A stretch of DNA of 64,000 bases, taken from the NCBI GenBank assembly GCA_964034945.1, contig OZ035963.1:65678682-65742681 (forward strand), in the 5' to 3' direction. This DNA comes from Chrysopilus asiliformis (Eukaryota > Arthropoda > Insecta > Diptera > Rhagionidae). Position 1 is the first letter of the stretch, and the number at the start of each line of letters is the position of its first letter. The translations under genes and the position numbers were made by a program. The notes below the pieces were generated by a model. It had not been told where the DNA came from. It did no database searches and was given only the letters and a program-made list of their open reading frames with translations. Shown here piece after piece: positions 47,701-62,100 of this stretch.

Positions 47701-50700
47701 TAGCCAGGGTACCATTAGCTGGGGTGTATCATCGTAGGGGGTTGTGAAAATTTCATCAAAAACGCGATTTTCCCACTCCTTCATGCTTTTTTTAACAGTT
47801 TTCCCTTTTTTACAAATTTCACATATTTCGATAAAGATCAGCGATCAGCGAGGGAAATTTTCCGCGGATTCGCGATCAGCGACATTTGCCGCGGATTTAG
47901 CGCGAAATTTTCCGCGGATTTAGCGCGAAATTTTCCGCGGATTCGCGATCAGCGACATTTTCCGCGGATTCGGGATCAGCGAGGGAAATTTTCCGCGGAT
48001 TCGCGATCAGCGACATTTTCCGCGGATTTAGCGCGAAATTTTCCGCGGATTCGCGATCAGGGCGGCTATTTCGACTCTGATTTGTTCGAAAAATCTTAAA
48101 CTTGAAAAGGGCGAAATGTTAAAACGGGCCCCTAGCGGGTTGGGGGTGGTGCCAGTCGATAGCCAGGGTACCATTAGCTGGGGTGTATCATCGTAGGGGG
48201 TTGTGAAAATTTCATCAAAAACGCGATTTTCCCACTCCTTCATGCTTTTTTTAACAGTTTTCCCTTTTTTACAAATTTCACATATTTCGATAAAGATCAG
48301 CGATCAGCGAGGGAAATTTTCCGCGGATTCGCGATCAGCGACATTTTCCGCGGATTCGCGATCAGCGACATTTTCCGCGGATTTAGCGCGAAATTTTCCG
48401 CGGATTCGCGATCAGCGACATTTTCCGCGGATTCGGGATCAGCGATCAGCGAGGAAAATTTTCCGCGGATTTAGCGCGAAATTTTCCGCGGATTCGCGAT
48501 CAGCGACATTTTCCGCGGATTTAGCGCGAAATTTTCCGCGGATTCGCGATCAGCGACATTTTCCGCGGATTCGCGCGAAATTTTCCGCGGATTCGCGATC
48601 AGCGATCAGCGAGGAAAAGTTTCCGCGGATTTAGCGCGAAATTTTCCGCGGATTCGCGATCAGCGACATTTTCCGCGGAAAAATCTTAAACTTGAAAAGG
48701 GCGAAATGTTAAAACGGGCCCCTAGCGGGTTGGGGGTGGTGCCAGTCGATAGCCAGGGTACCATTAGCTGGGGTGTATCATCGTAGGGGGTTGTGAAAAT
48801 TTCATCAAAAACGCGATTTTCCCACTCCTTCATGCTTTTTTTAACAGTTTTCCCTTTTTTACAAATTTCACATATTTCGATAAAGATCAGCGATCAGCGA
48901 GGGAAATTTTCCGCGGATTCGCGATCAGCGACATTTGCCGCGGATTTAGCGCGAAATTTTCCGCGGATTCGCGATCAGCGACATTTTCCGCGGATTCGCG
49001 ATCAGCGACATTTTCCGCGGATTCGGGATCAGCGATCAGCGAGGAAAATTTTCCGCGGATTTAGCGCGAAATTTTCCGCGGATTCGCGATCAGCGACATT
49101 TTCCGCGGATTCGCAATCAGCGATTAGCGAGGGAAATTTTCCGCGGATTCGCGATCAGGGCGGCTATTTCGACTCTGATTTGTTCGAAAAATCTTAAAAG
49201 GGCGAAATGTTAAAACGGGCCCCTAGCGGGTTGGGGGTGGTGCCAGTCGATAGCCAGGGTACCATTAGCCGGGGTGTATCATCGTAGGGGGTTGTGAAAA
49301 TTTCATCAAAAACGCGATTTTCCCACTCCTTCATGCTTTTTTTAACAGTTTTCCCTTTTTTACAAATTTCACATATTTCGATAAAGATCAGCGATCAGCG
49401 AGGGAAATTTTCCGCGGATTCGCGATCAGCGACATTTGCCGCGGATTTAGCGCGAAATTTTCCGCGGATTCGCGATCAGCGACATTTTCCGCGGATTCGC
49501 GATCAGCGACATTTTCCGCGGATTCGGGATCAGCGATCAGCGAGGAAAATTTTCCGCGGATTTAGCGCGAAATTTTCCGCGGATTCGCGATCAGCGACAT
49601 TTTCCGCGGATTCGCAATCAGCGATTAGCGAGGGAAATTTTCCGCGGATTCGCGATCAGGGCGGCTATTTCGACTCTGATTTGTTCGAAAAATCTTAAAA
49701 GGGCGAAATGTTAAAACGGGCCCCTAGCGGGTTGGGGGTGGTGCCAGTCGATAGCCAGGGTACCATTAGCCGGGGTGTATCATCGTAGGGGGTTGTGAAA
49801 ATTTCATCAAAAACGCGATTTTCCCACTCCTTCATGCTTTTTTTAACAGTTTTCCCTTTTTTACAAATTTCACATATTTCGATAAAGATCAGCGATCAGC
49901 GAGGGAAATTTTCCGCGGATTCGCGATCAGCGACATTTGCCGCGGATTTAGCGCGAAATTTTCCGCGGATTCGCGATCAGCGGCATTTTCCGCGGATTCG
50001 CGCGAAATTTTCCGCGGATTCGCGATCAGCGACATTTTCCGCGGATTCAGCGACATTTTCCGCGGATTCGGGATCAGCGAGGGAAATTTTCCGCGGATTC
50101 GCGATCAGCGACATTTTCCGCGGATTTAGCGCGAAATTTTCCGCTCTCGCGGTTTGGCCAGAGCGGCTATTTCGACAACTGATTTGTTCGAAAAATCTTA
50201 AACTTGAAAAGGGCGAAATGTTAAAACGGGCCCCTAGCGGGTTGGGGGTGGTGCCAGTCGATAGCCAGGGTACCATTAGCTGGGGTGTATCATCGTAGGG
50301 GGTTGTGAAAATTTCATCAAAAACGCGATTTTCCCACTCCTTCATGCTTTTTTTAACAGTTTTCCCTTTTTTACAAATTTCACATATTTCGATAAAGATC
50401 AGCGATCAGCGAGGGAAATTTTCCGCGGATTCGCGATCAGCGACATTTTCCGCGGATTCGCGATCAGCGACATTTTCCGCGGATTCGGGATCAGCGATCA
50501 GCGAGGAAAATTTTCCGCGGATTTAGCGCGAAATTTTCCGCGGATTCGCGATCAGCGACATTTTCCGCGGATTCGCAATCAGCGATTAGTGAGGGAAATT
50601 TTCCGCGGATTCGCGCGAAATTTTCCGCGGATTCGCGATCAGCGACATTTTCCGCGGATTCGCGATCAGCGACATTTTCCGCGGATTTAGCGCGAACATT

Positions 50701-53138
50701 TTCCGCGGATTCGCGATCAGCGACATTTTCCGCGGATTTAGCGCGAAATTTTCCGCGGATTCGCGATCAGCGACAGTTTCCGCGGATTCGCGCGAAATTT
50801 TCCGCGGATTCGCGATCAGCGACATTTTCCGCGGATTTAGCGCGAAATTTTCCGCGGATTCGCGATCAGCGACATTTTCCGCGGATTTGCAATCAGCGAC
50901 ATTTTCCGCGGATTCGCAATCAGCGACATTTTCCGCGGATTCGCGCGAAATTTTCCGCGGATTCGCGATCAGCGACATTTTCCGCGGATTCAGCGACATT
51001 TTCCGCGGATTCGCGATCAGCGACATTTTCCGCGGATTCGCAATCAGCGATTAGTGAGGGAAATTTTCCGCGGATTCGCGCGAAATTTTCCGCGGATTCG
51101 CGATCAGCGACATTTTCCGCGGATTCGCGATCAGCGACATTTTCCGCGGATTTAGCGCGAACATTTTCCGCGGATTCGCGATCAGCGACATTTTCCGCGG
51201 ATTTAGCGCGAAATTTTCCGCGGATTCGCGATCAGCGACAGTTTCCGCGGATTCGCGCGAAATTTTCCGCGGATTCGCGATCAGCGACATTTTCCGCGGA
51301 TTCGCGATCAGCGACATTTTCCGCGGATTTAGCGCGAAATTTTCCGCGGATTCGCGATCAGCGACATTTTCCGCGGATTCGGGATCAGCGAGGGAAATTT
51401 TCCGCGGATTCGCGATCAGCGACATTTTCCGCGGATTTAGCGCGAAATTTTCCGCTCTCGCGGTTTGGCCAGAGCGGCTATTTCGACAACTGATTTGTTC
51501 GAAAAATCTTAAACTTGAAAAGGGCGAAATGTTAAAACGGGCCCCTAGCGGGTTGGGGGTGGTGCCAGTCGATAGCCAGGGTACCATTAGCTGGGGTGTA
51601 TCATCGTAGGGGGTTGTGAAAATTTCATCAAAAACGCGATTTTCCCACTCCTTCATGCTTTTTTTAACAGTTTTCCCTTTTTTACAAATTTCACATATTT
51701 CGATAAAGATCAGCGATCAGCGAGGGAAATTTTCCGCGGATTCGCGATCAGCGACATTTGCCGCGGATTTAGCGCGAAATTTTCCGCGGATTCGCGATCA
51801 GCGACATTTTCCGCGGATTCGCGATCAGCGACATTTTCCGCGGATTCGGGATCAGCGATCAGCGAGGAAAATTTTCCGCGGATTTAGCGCGAAATTTTCC
51901 GCGGATTCGCGATCAGCGACATTTTCCGCGGATTCGCAATCAGCGATTAGCGAGGGAAATTTTCCGCGGATTCGCGCGAAATTTTCCGCGGATTCGCGAT
52001 CAGCGACATTTTCCGCGGATTCGCGATCAGCGACATTTTCCGCGGATTTAGCGCGAAATTTTCCGCGGATTCGCGATCAGCGACAGTTTCCGCGGATTCG
52101 CGCGAAATTTTCCGCGGATTCGCGATCAGCGACATTTTCCGCGGATTTAGCGCGAAATTTTCCGCGGATTCGCGATCAGCGACATTTTCCGCGGATTCGC
52201 AATCAGCGACATTTTCCGCGGATTCGCAATCAGCGACATTTTACGCGGATTCGCGCGAAATTTTCCGCGGATTCGCGATCAGCGACATTTTCCGCGGATT
52301 CAGCGACATTTTCCGCGGATTCGCGATCAGCGACATTTTCCGCGGATTCGCGATCAGCGACATTTTCCGCGGATTTAGCGCGAAATTTTCCGCGGATTCG
52401 CGATCAGCGACATTTTCCGCGGATTCGGGATCAGCGAGGGAAATTTTCCGCGGATTCGCGATCAGCGACATTTTCCGCGGATTTAGCGCGAAATTTTCCG
52501 CTCTCGCGGTTTGGCCAGAGCGGCTATTTCGACAACTGATTTGTTCGAAAAATCTTAAACTTGAAAAGGGCGAAATGTTAAAACGGGCCCCTAGCGGGTT
52601 GGGGGTGGTGCCAGTCGATAGCCAGGGTACCATTAGCTGGGGTGTATCATCGTAGGGGGTTGCGAAAATTTCATCAAAAACGCGATTTTCCCACTCCTTC
52701 ATGCTTTTTTTAACAGTTTTCCCTTTTTTACAAATTTCACATATTTCGATAAAGATCAGCGATCAGCGAGGGAAATTTTCCGCGGATTCGCGATCAGCGA
52801 CATTTGCCGCGGATTTAGCGCGAAATTTTCCGCGGATTCGCGATCAGCGACATTTTCCGCGGATTCGCGATCAGCGACATTTTCCGCGGATTCGCAATCA
52901 GCGATTAGCGAGGGAAATTTTCCGCGGATTCGCGCGAAATTTTCCGCGGATTCGCGATCAGCGACATTTTCCGCGGATTCGCGATCAGCGACATTTTCCG
53001 CGGATTTAGCGCGAAATTTTCCGCGGATTCGCGATCAGCGACAGTTTCCGCGGATTCGCGCTTTTTCGGATTTAGCGCGAAATTTTCCGCTCTCGCGGTT
53101 TGGCCAGAGCGGCTATTTCGACAACTGATTTGTTCGAC
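41763..53138 (+). repeat. 11.4-kb satellite block, first copy
   Basis: Spacer distances from 42417 onward read 850, 245, 499, 431, 679, 501, 431, 630, 431, 630, 459, 590, 501, 501, 510, 1311, 1046 and 1131. The same series starts again at 53793. Landmarks such as CGCGCTTTTTCGG at 42901 and 54277 are exactly 11,376 bp apart. By direct comparison the match begins at 41763 and 53139, where the preceding base differs. Confidence 0.88.
43512..46682 (+). repeat. Higher-order unit of about 3.2 kb, copy 3
   Basis: Modules of 499, 431, 679, 501, 431 and 630 bp, as in 37358-40530, but located inside the first 11.4-kb block. Confidence 0.85.
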
Positions 53139-56100
53139 ATTTTCCGCGGATTCGCGATCAGCGACATTTTCCGCGGATTTAGCGCGAAATTTTCCGCGGA
53201 TTCGCGATCAGCGACAGTTTCCGCGGATTCGCGCGAAATTTTCCGCGGATTCGCGATCAGCGACATTTTCCGCGGATTTAGCGCGAAATTTTCCGCGGAT
53301 TCGCGATCAGCGACATTTTCCGCGGATTCGCAATCAGCGACATTTTCCGCGGATTCGCAATCAGCGACATTTTACGCGGATTCGCGCGAAATTTTCCGCG
53401 GATTCGCGATCAGCGACATTTTCCGCGGATTCAGCGACATTTTCCGCGGATTCGCGATCAGCGACATTTTCCGCGGATTCGCGATCAGCGACATTTTCCG
53501 CGGATTTAGCGCGAAATTTTCCGCGGATTCGCGATCAGCGACATTTTCCGCGGATTCGGGATCAGCGAGGGAAATTTTCCGCGGATTCGCGATCAGCGAC
53601 ATTTTCCGCGGATTTAGCGCGAAATTTTCCGCTCTCGCGGTTTGGCCAGAGCGGCTATTTCGACAACTGATTTGTTCGAAAAATCTTAAACTTGAAAAGG
53701 GCGAAATGTTAAAACGGGCCCCTAGCGGGTTGGGGGTGGTGCCAGTCGATAGCCAGGGTACCATTAGCTGGGGTGTATCATCGTAGGGGGTTGCGAAAAT
53801 TTCATCAAAAACGCGATTTTCCCACTCCTTCATGCTTTTTTTAACAGTTTTCCCTTTTTTACAAATTTCACATATTTCGATAAAGATCAGCGATCAGCGA
53901 GGGAAATTTTCCGCGGATTCGCGATCAGCGACATTTGCCGCGGATTTAGCGCGAAATTTTCCGCGGATTCGCGATCAGCGACATTTTCCGCGGATTCGCG
54001 ATCAGCGACATTTTCCGCGGATTCGGGATCAGCGATCAGCGAGGAAAATTTTCCGCGGATTTAGCGCGAAATTTTCCGCGGATTCGCGATCAGCGACATT
54101 TTCCGCGGATTCGCAATCAGCGATTAGCGAGGGAAATTTTCCGCGGATTCGCGCGAAATTTTCCGCGGATTCGCGATCAGCGACATTTTCCGCGGATTCG
54201 CGATCAGCGACATTTTCCGCGGATTTAGCGCGAAATTTTCCGCGGATTCGCGATCAGCGACAGTTTCCGCGGATTCGCGCTTTTTCGGATTTAGCGCGAA
54301 ATTTTCCGCTCTCGCGGTTTGGCCAGAGCGGCTATTTCGACAACTGATTTGTTCGACATTTTCCGCGGATTCGCGATCAGCGACATTTTCCGCGGATTTA
54401 GCGCGAAATTTTCCGCGGATTCGCGATCAGCGACAGTTTCCGCGGATTCGCGCTTTTTCGGATTTAGCGCGAAATTTTCCGCTCTCGCGGTTTGGCCAGA
54501 GCGGCTATTTCGACAACTGATTTGTTCGAAAAATCTTAAACTTGAAAAGGGCGAAATGTTAAAACGGGCCCCTAGCGGGTTGGGGGTGGTGCCAGTCGAT
54601 AGCCAGGGTACCATTAGCTGGGGTGTATCATCGTAGGGGGTTGTGAAAATTTCATCAAAAACGCGATTTTCCCACTCCTTCATGCTTTTTTTAACAGTTT
54701 TCCCTTTTTTACAAATTTCACATATTTCGATAAAGATCAGCGATCAGCGAGGGAAATTTTCCGCGGATTCGCGATCAGCGACATTTGCCGCGGATTCAGC
54801 GACATTTTCCGCGGATTCGCGATCAGTGGGGGTGGGCCAGTCGATAGCCAGGGTACCATTAGCTGGGGTGTATCATCGTAGGGGGTTGTGAAAATTTCAT
54901 CAAAAACGCGATTTTCCCACTCCTTCATGCTTTTTTTAACAGTTTTCCCTTTTTTACAAATTTCACATATTTCGATAAAGATCAGCGATCAGCGAGGGAA
55001 ATTTTCCGCGGATTCGCGATCAGCGACATTTGCCGCGGATTCAGCGACATTTTCCGCGGATTCGCGATCAGCGACATTTTCCGCGGATTCGCGATCAGCG
55101 ACATTTTCCGCGGATTCGGGATCAGCGATCAGCGAGGAAAATTTTCCGCGGATTTAGCGCGAAATTTTCCGCGGATTCGCGATCAGCGACATTTTCCGCG
55201 GATTCGCAATCAGCGATTAGCGAGGGAAATTTTCCGCGGATTCGCGATCAGGGCGGCTATTTCGACTCTGATTTGTTCGAAAAATCTTAAAAGGGCGAAA
55301 TGTTAAAACGGGCCCCTAGCGGGTTGGGGGTGGTGCCAGTCGATAGCCAGGGTACCATTAGCCGGGGTGTATCATCGTAGGGGGTTGTGAAAATTTCATC
55401 AAAAACGCGATTTTCCCACTCCTTCATGCTTTTTTTAACAGTTTTCCCTTTTTTACAAATTTCACATATTTCGATAAAGATCAGCGATCAGCGAGGGAAA
55501 TTTTCCGCGGATTCGCGATCAGCGACATTTGCCGCGGATTTAGCGCGAAATTTTCCGCGGATTCGCGATCAGCGGCATTTTCCGCGGATTCGCGCGAAAT
55601 TTTCCGCGGATTCGCGATCAGCGACATTTTCCGCGGATTTAGCGCGAAATTTTCCGCTCTCGCGGTTTGGCCAGAGCGGCTATTTCGACAACTGATTTGT
55701 TCGAAAAATCTTAAACTTGAAAAGGGCGAAATGTTAAAACGGGCCCCTAGCGGGTTGGGGGTGGTGCCAGTCGATAGCCAGGGTACCATTAGCTGGGGTG
55801 TATCATCGTAGGGGGTTGTGAAAATTTCATCAAAAACGCGATTTTCCCACTCCTTCATGCTTTTTTTAACAGTTTTCCCTTTTTTACAAATTTCACATAT
55901 TTCGATAAAGATCAGCGATCAGCGAGGGAAATTTTCCGCGGATTCGCGATCAGCGACATTTGCCGCGGATTTAGCGCGAAATTTTCCGCGGATTCGCGAT
56001 CAGCGACATTTTCCGCGGATTCGCGATCAGCGACATTTTCCGCGGATTCGGGATCAGCGATCAGCGAGGAAAATTTTCCGCGGATTTAGCGCGAAATTTT

Positions 56101-59100
56101 CCGCGGATTCGCGATCAGCGACATTTTCCGCGGATTCGCAATCAGCGATTAGCGAGGGAAATTTTCCGCGGATTCGCGCGAAATTTTCCGCGGATTCGCG
56201 ATCAGCGACATTTTCCGCGGATTTAGCGCGAAATTTTCCGCGGATTCGCGATCAGCGACAGTTTCCGCGGATTCGCGCGAAATTTTCCGCGGATTCGCGA
56301 TCAGCGACATTTTCCGCGGATTTAGCGCGAAATTTTCGGCGGATTCGCGATCAGGGCGGCTATTTCGACTCTGATTTGTTCGAAAAATCTTAAACTTGAA
56401 AAGGGCGAAATGTTAAAACGGGCCCCTAGCGGGTTGGGGGTGGTGCCAGTCGATAGCCAGGGTACCATTAGCTGGGGTGTATCATCGTAGGGGGTTGTGA
56501 AAATTTCATCAAAAACGCGATTTTCCCACTCCTTCATGCTTTTTTTAACAGTTTTCCCTTTTTTACAAATTTCACATATTTCGATAAAGATCAGCGATCA
56601 GCGAGGGAAATTTTCCGCGGATTCGCGATCAGCGACATTTGCCGCGGATTTAGCGCGAAATTTTCCGCGGATTCGCGATCAGCGACATTTTCCGCGGATT
56701 CGCGATCAGCGACATTTTCCGCGGATTCGGGATCAGCGATCAGCGAGGAAAATTTTCCGCGGATTTAGCGCGAAATTTTCCGCGGATTCGCGATCAGCGA
56801 CATTTTCCGCGGATTCGCAATCAGCGATTAGCGAGGGAAATTTTCCGCGGATTCGCGATCAGGGCGGCTATTTCGACTCTGATTTGTTCGAAAAATCTTA
56901 AAAGGGCGAAATGTTAAAACGGGCCCCTAGCGGGTTGGGGGTGGTGCCAGTCGATAGCCAGGGTACCATTAGCCGGGGTGTATCATCGTAGGGGGTTGTG
57001 AAAATTTCATCAAAAACGCGATTTTCCCACTCCATGCTTTTTTTAACAGTTTTCCCTTTTTTACAAATTTCACATATTTCGATAAAGATCAGCGATCAGC
57101 GAGGGAAATTTTCCGCGGATTCGCGATCAGCGACATTTGCCGCGGATTTAGCGCGAAATTTTCCGCGGATTCGCGATCAGCGGCATTTTCCGCGGATTCG
57201 CGCGAAATTTTCCGCGGATTCGCGATCAGCGACATTTTCCGCGGATTTAGCGCGAAATTTTCCGCTCTCGCGGTTTGGCCAGAGCGGCTATTTCGACAAC
57301 TGATTTGTTCGAAAAATCTTAAACTTGAAAAGGGCGAAATGTTAAAACGGGCCCCTAGCGGGTTGGGGGTGGTGCCAGTCGATAGCCAGGGTACCATTAG
57401 CTGGGGTGTATCATCGTAGGGGGTTGTGAAAATTTCATCAAAAACGCGATTTTCCCACTCCTTCATGCTTTTTTTAACAGTTTTCCCTTTTTTACAAATT
57501 TCACATATTTCGATAAAGATCAGCGATCAGCGAGGGAAATTTTCCGCGGATTCGCGATCAGCGACATTTGCCGCGGATTTAGCGCGAAATTTTCCGCGGA
57601 TTCGCGATCAGCGACATTTTCCGCGGATTCGGGATCAGCGATCAGCGAGGAAAATTTTCCGCGGATTTAGCGCGAAATTTTCCGCGGATTCGCGATCAGC
57701 GACATTTTCCGCGGATTCGCAATCAGCGATTAGCGAGGGAAATTTTCCGCGGATTCGCGATCAGCGACATTTTCCGCGGATTTAGCGCGAAATTTTCCGC
57801 GGATTCGCGATCAGCGACAGTTTCCGCGGATTCGCGCGAAATTTTCCGCGGATTCGCGATCAGCGACATTTTCCGCGGATTTAGCGCGAAATTTTCCGCG
57901 GATTCGCGATCAGGGCGGCTATTTCGACTCTGATTTGTTCGAAAAATCTTAAACTTGAAAAGGGCGAAATGTTAAAACGGGCCCCTAGCGGGTTGGGGGT
58001 GGTGCCAGTCGATAGCCAGGGTACCATTAGCCGGGGTGTATCATCGTAGGGGGTTGTGAAAATTTCATCAAAAACGCGATTTTCCCACTCCTTCATGCTT
58101 TTTTTAACAGTTTTCCCTTTTTTACAAATTTCACATATTTCGATAAAGATCAGCGATCAGCGAGGGAAATTTTCCGCGGATTCGCGATCAGCGACATTTG
58201 CCGCGGATTTAGCGCGAAATTTTCCGCGGATTCGCGATCAGCGGCATTTTCCGCGGATTCGCGCGAAATTTTCCGCGGATTCGCGATCAGCGACATTTTC
58301 CGCGGATTTAGCGCGAAATTTTCCGCTCTCGCGGTTTGGCCAGAGCGGCTATTTCGACAACTGATTTGTTCGAAAAATCTTAAACTTGAAAAGGGCGAAA
58401 TGTTAAAAACGGGCCCCTAGCGGGTTGGGGGTGGTGCCAGTCGATAGCCAGGGTACCATTAGCTGGGGTGTATCATCGTAGGGGGTTGTGAAAATTCATC
58501 AAAAACGCGATTTTCCCACTCCTTCATGCTTTTTTTAACAGTTTTCCCTTTTTTACAAATTTCACATATTTCGATAAAGATCAGCGATCAGCGAGGGAAA
58601 TTTTCCGCGGATTCGCGATCAGCGACATTTGCCGCGGATTTAGCGCGAAATTTTCCGCGGATTCGCGATCAGCGACATTTTCCGCGGATTCGGGATCAGC
58701 GATCAGCGAGGAAAATTTCCGCGGATTTAGCGCGAAATTTTCCGCGGATTCGCGATCAGCGACATTTCCGCGGATTCGCAATCAGCGATTAGCGAGGGAA
58801 ATTTTCCGCGGATTCGCGATCAGCGACATTTTCCGCGGATTTAGCGCGAAATTTTCCGCGGATTCGCGATCAGCGACAGTTTCCGCGGATTCGCGCGAAA
58901 TTTTCCGCGGATTCGCGATCAGCGACATTTTCCGCGGATTTAGCGCGAAATTTTCCGCGGATTCGCGATCAGGGCGGCTATTTCGACTCTGATTTGTTCG
59001 AAAAATCTTAAACTTGAAAAGGGCGAAATGTTAAAACGGGCCCCTAGCGGGTTGGGGGTGGTGCCAGTCGATAGCCAGGGTACCATTAGCTGGGGTGTAT

Positions 59101-62100
59101 CATCGTAGGGGGTTGTGAAAATTTCATCAAAAACGCGATTTTCCCACTCCTTCATGCTTTTTTTAACAGTTTTCCCTTTTTTACAAATTTCACATATTTC
59201 GATAAAGATCAGCGATCAGCGAGGGAAATTTTCCGCGGATTCGCGATCAGCGACATTTGCCGCGGATTTAGCGCGAAATTTTCCGCGGATTTAGCGCGAA
59301 ATTTTCCGCGGATTCGCGATCAGCGACATTTTCCGCGGATTCGGGATCAGCGAGGGAAATTTTCCGCGGATTCGCGATCAGCGACATTTTCCGCGGATTT
59401 AGCGCGAAATTTTCCGCGGATTCGCGATCAGGGCGGCTATTTCGACTCTGATTTGTTCGAAAAATCTTAAACTTGAAAAGGGCGAAATGTTAAAACGGGC
59501 CCCTAGCGGGTTGGGGGTGGTGCCAGTCGATAGCCAGGGTACCATTAGCTGGGGTGTATCATCGTAGGGGGTTGTGAAAATTTCATCAAAAACGCGATTT
59601 TCCCACTCCTTCATGCTTTTTTTAACAGTTTTCCCTTTTTTACAAATTTCACATATTTCGATAAAGATCAGCGATCAGCGAGGGAAATTTCCGCGGATTC
59701 GCGATCAGCGACATTTTCCGCGGATTCGCGATCAGCGACATTTTCCGCGGATTTAGCGCGAAATTTTCCGCGGATTCGCGATCAGCGACATTTTCCGCGG
59801 ATTCGGGATCAGCGATCAGCGAGGAAAATTTTCCGCGGATTTAGCGCGAAATTTTCCGCGGATTCGCGATCAGCGACATTTTCCGCGGATTTAGCGCGAA
59901 ATTTTCCGCGGATTCGCGATCAGCGACATTTTCCGCGGATTCGCGCGAAATTTTCCGCGGATTCGCGATCAGCGATCAGCGAGGAAAAGTTTCCGCGGAT
60001 TTAGCGCGAAATTTTCCGCGGATTCGCGATCAGCGACATTTTCCGCGGAAAAATCTTAAACTTGAAAAGGGCGAAATGTTAAAACGGGCCCCTAGCGGGT
60101 TGGGGGTGGTGCCAGTCGATAGCCAGGGTACCATTAGCTGGGGTGTATCATCGTAGGGGGTTGTGAAAATTTCATCAAAAACGCGATTTTCCCACTCCTT
60201 CATGCTTTTTTTAACAGTTTTCCCTTTTTTACAAATTTCACATATTTCGATAAAGATCAGCGATCAGCGAGGGAAATTTTCCGCGGATTCGCGATCAGCG
60301 ACATTTGCCGCGGATTTAGCGCGAAATTTTCCGCGGATTCGCGATCAGCGACATTTTCCGCGGATTCGCGATCAGCGACATTTTCCGCGGATTCGGGATC
60401 AGCGATCAGCGAGGAAAATTTTCCGCGGATTTAGCGCGAAATTTTCCGCGGATTCGCGATCAGCGACATTTTCCGCGGATTCGCAATCAGCGATTAGCGA
60501 GGGAAATTTTCCGCGGATTCGCGATCAGGGCGGCTATTTCGACTCTGATTTGTTCGAAAAATCTTAAAAGGGCGAAATGTTAAAACGGGCCCCTAGCGGG
60601 TTGGGGGTGGTGCCAGTCGATAGCCAGGGTACCATTAGCCGGGGTGTATCATCGTAGGGGGTTGTGAAAATTTCATCAAAACGCGATTTTCCCACTCCTT
60701 CATGCTTTTTTTAACAGTTTTCCCTTTTTTACAAATTTCACATATTTCGATAAAGATCAGCGATCAGCGAGGGAAATTTTCCGCGGATTCGCGATCAGCG
60801 ACATTTGCCGCGGATTTAGCGCGAAATTTTCCGCGGATTCGCGATCAGCGACATTTTCCGCGGATTCGCGATCAGCGACATTTTCCGCGGATTCGGGATC
60901 AGCGATCAGCGAGGAAATTTTCCGCGGATTTAGCGCGAAATTTTCCGCGGATTCGCGATCAGCGACATTTTCCGCGGATTCGCAATCAGCGATTAGCGAG
61001 GGAAATTTTCCGCGGATTCGCGATCAGGGCGGCTATTTCGACTCTGATTTGTTCGAAAAATCTTAAAAGGGCGAAATGTTAAAACGGGCCCCTAGCGGGT
61101 TGGGGGTGGTGCCAGTCGATAGCCAGGGTACCATTAGCCGGGGTGTATCATCGTAGGGGGTTGTGAAAATTTCATCAAAAACGCGATTTTCCCACTCCTT
61201 CATGCTTTTTTTAACAGTTTTCCCTTTTTTACAAATTTCACATATTTCGATAAAGATCAGCGATCAGCGAGGGAAATTTTCCGCGGATTCGCGATCAGCG
61301 ACATTTTCCGCGGATTCGCGATCAGCGACATTTTCCGCGGATTCGGGATCAGCGATCAGCGAGGAAAATTTTCCGCGGATTTAGCGCGAAATTTTCCGCG
61401 GATTCGCGATCAGCGACATTTTCCGCGGATTCGCAATCAGCGATTAGTGAGGGAAATTTTCCGCGGATTCGCGCGAAATTTTCCGCGGATTCGCGATCAG
61501 CGACATTTTCCGCGGATTCGCGATCAGCGACATTTTCCGCGGATTTAGCGCGAACATTTTCCGCGGATTCGCGATCAGCGACATTTTCCGCGGATTTAGC
61601 GCGAAATTTTCCGCGGATTCGCGATCAGCGACAGTTTCCGCGGATTCGCGCGAAATTTTCCGCGGATTCGCGATCAGCGACATTTTCCGCGGATTTAGCG
61701 CGAAATTTTCCGCGGATTCGCGATCAGCGACATTTTCCGCGGATTTGCAATCAGCGACATTTTCCGCGGATTCGCAATCAGCGACATTTTCCGCGGATTC
61801 GCGCGAAATTTTCCGCGGATTCGCGATCAGCGACATTTTCCGCGGATTCAGCGACATTTTCCGCGGATTCGCGATCAGCGACATTTTCCGCGGATTCGCA
61901 ATCAGCGATTAGTGAGGGAAATTTTCCGCGGATTCGCGCGAAATTTTCCGCGGATTCGCGATCAGCGACATTTTCCGCGGATTCGCGATCAGCGACATTT
62001 TCCGCGGATTTAGCGCGAACATTTTCCGCGGATTCGCGATCAGCGACATTTTCCGCGGATTTAGCGCGAAATTTTCCGCGGATTCGCGATCAGCGACAGT

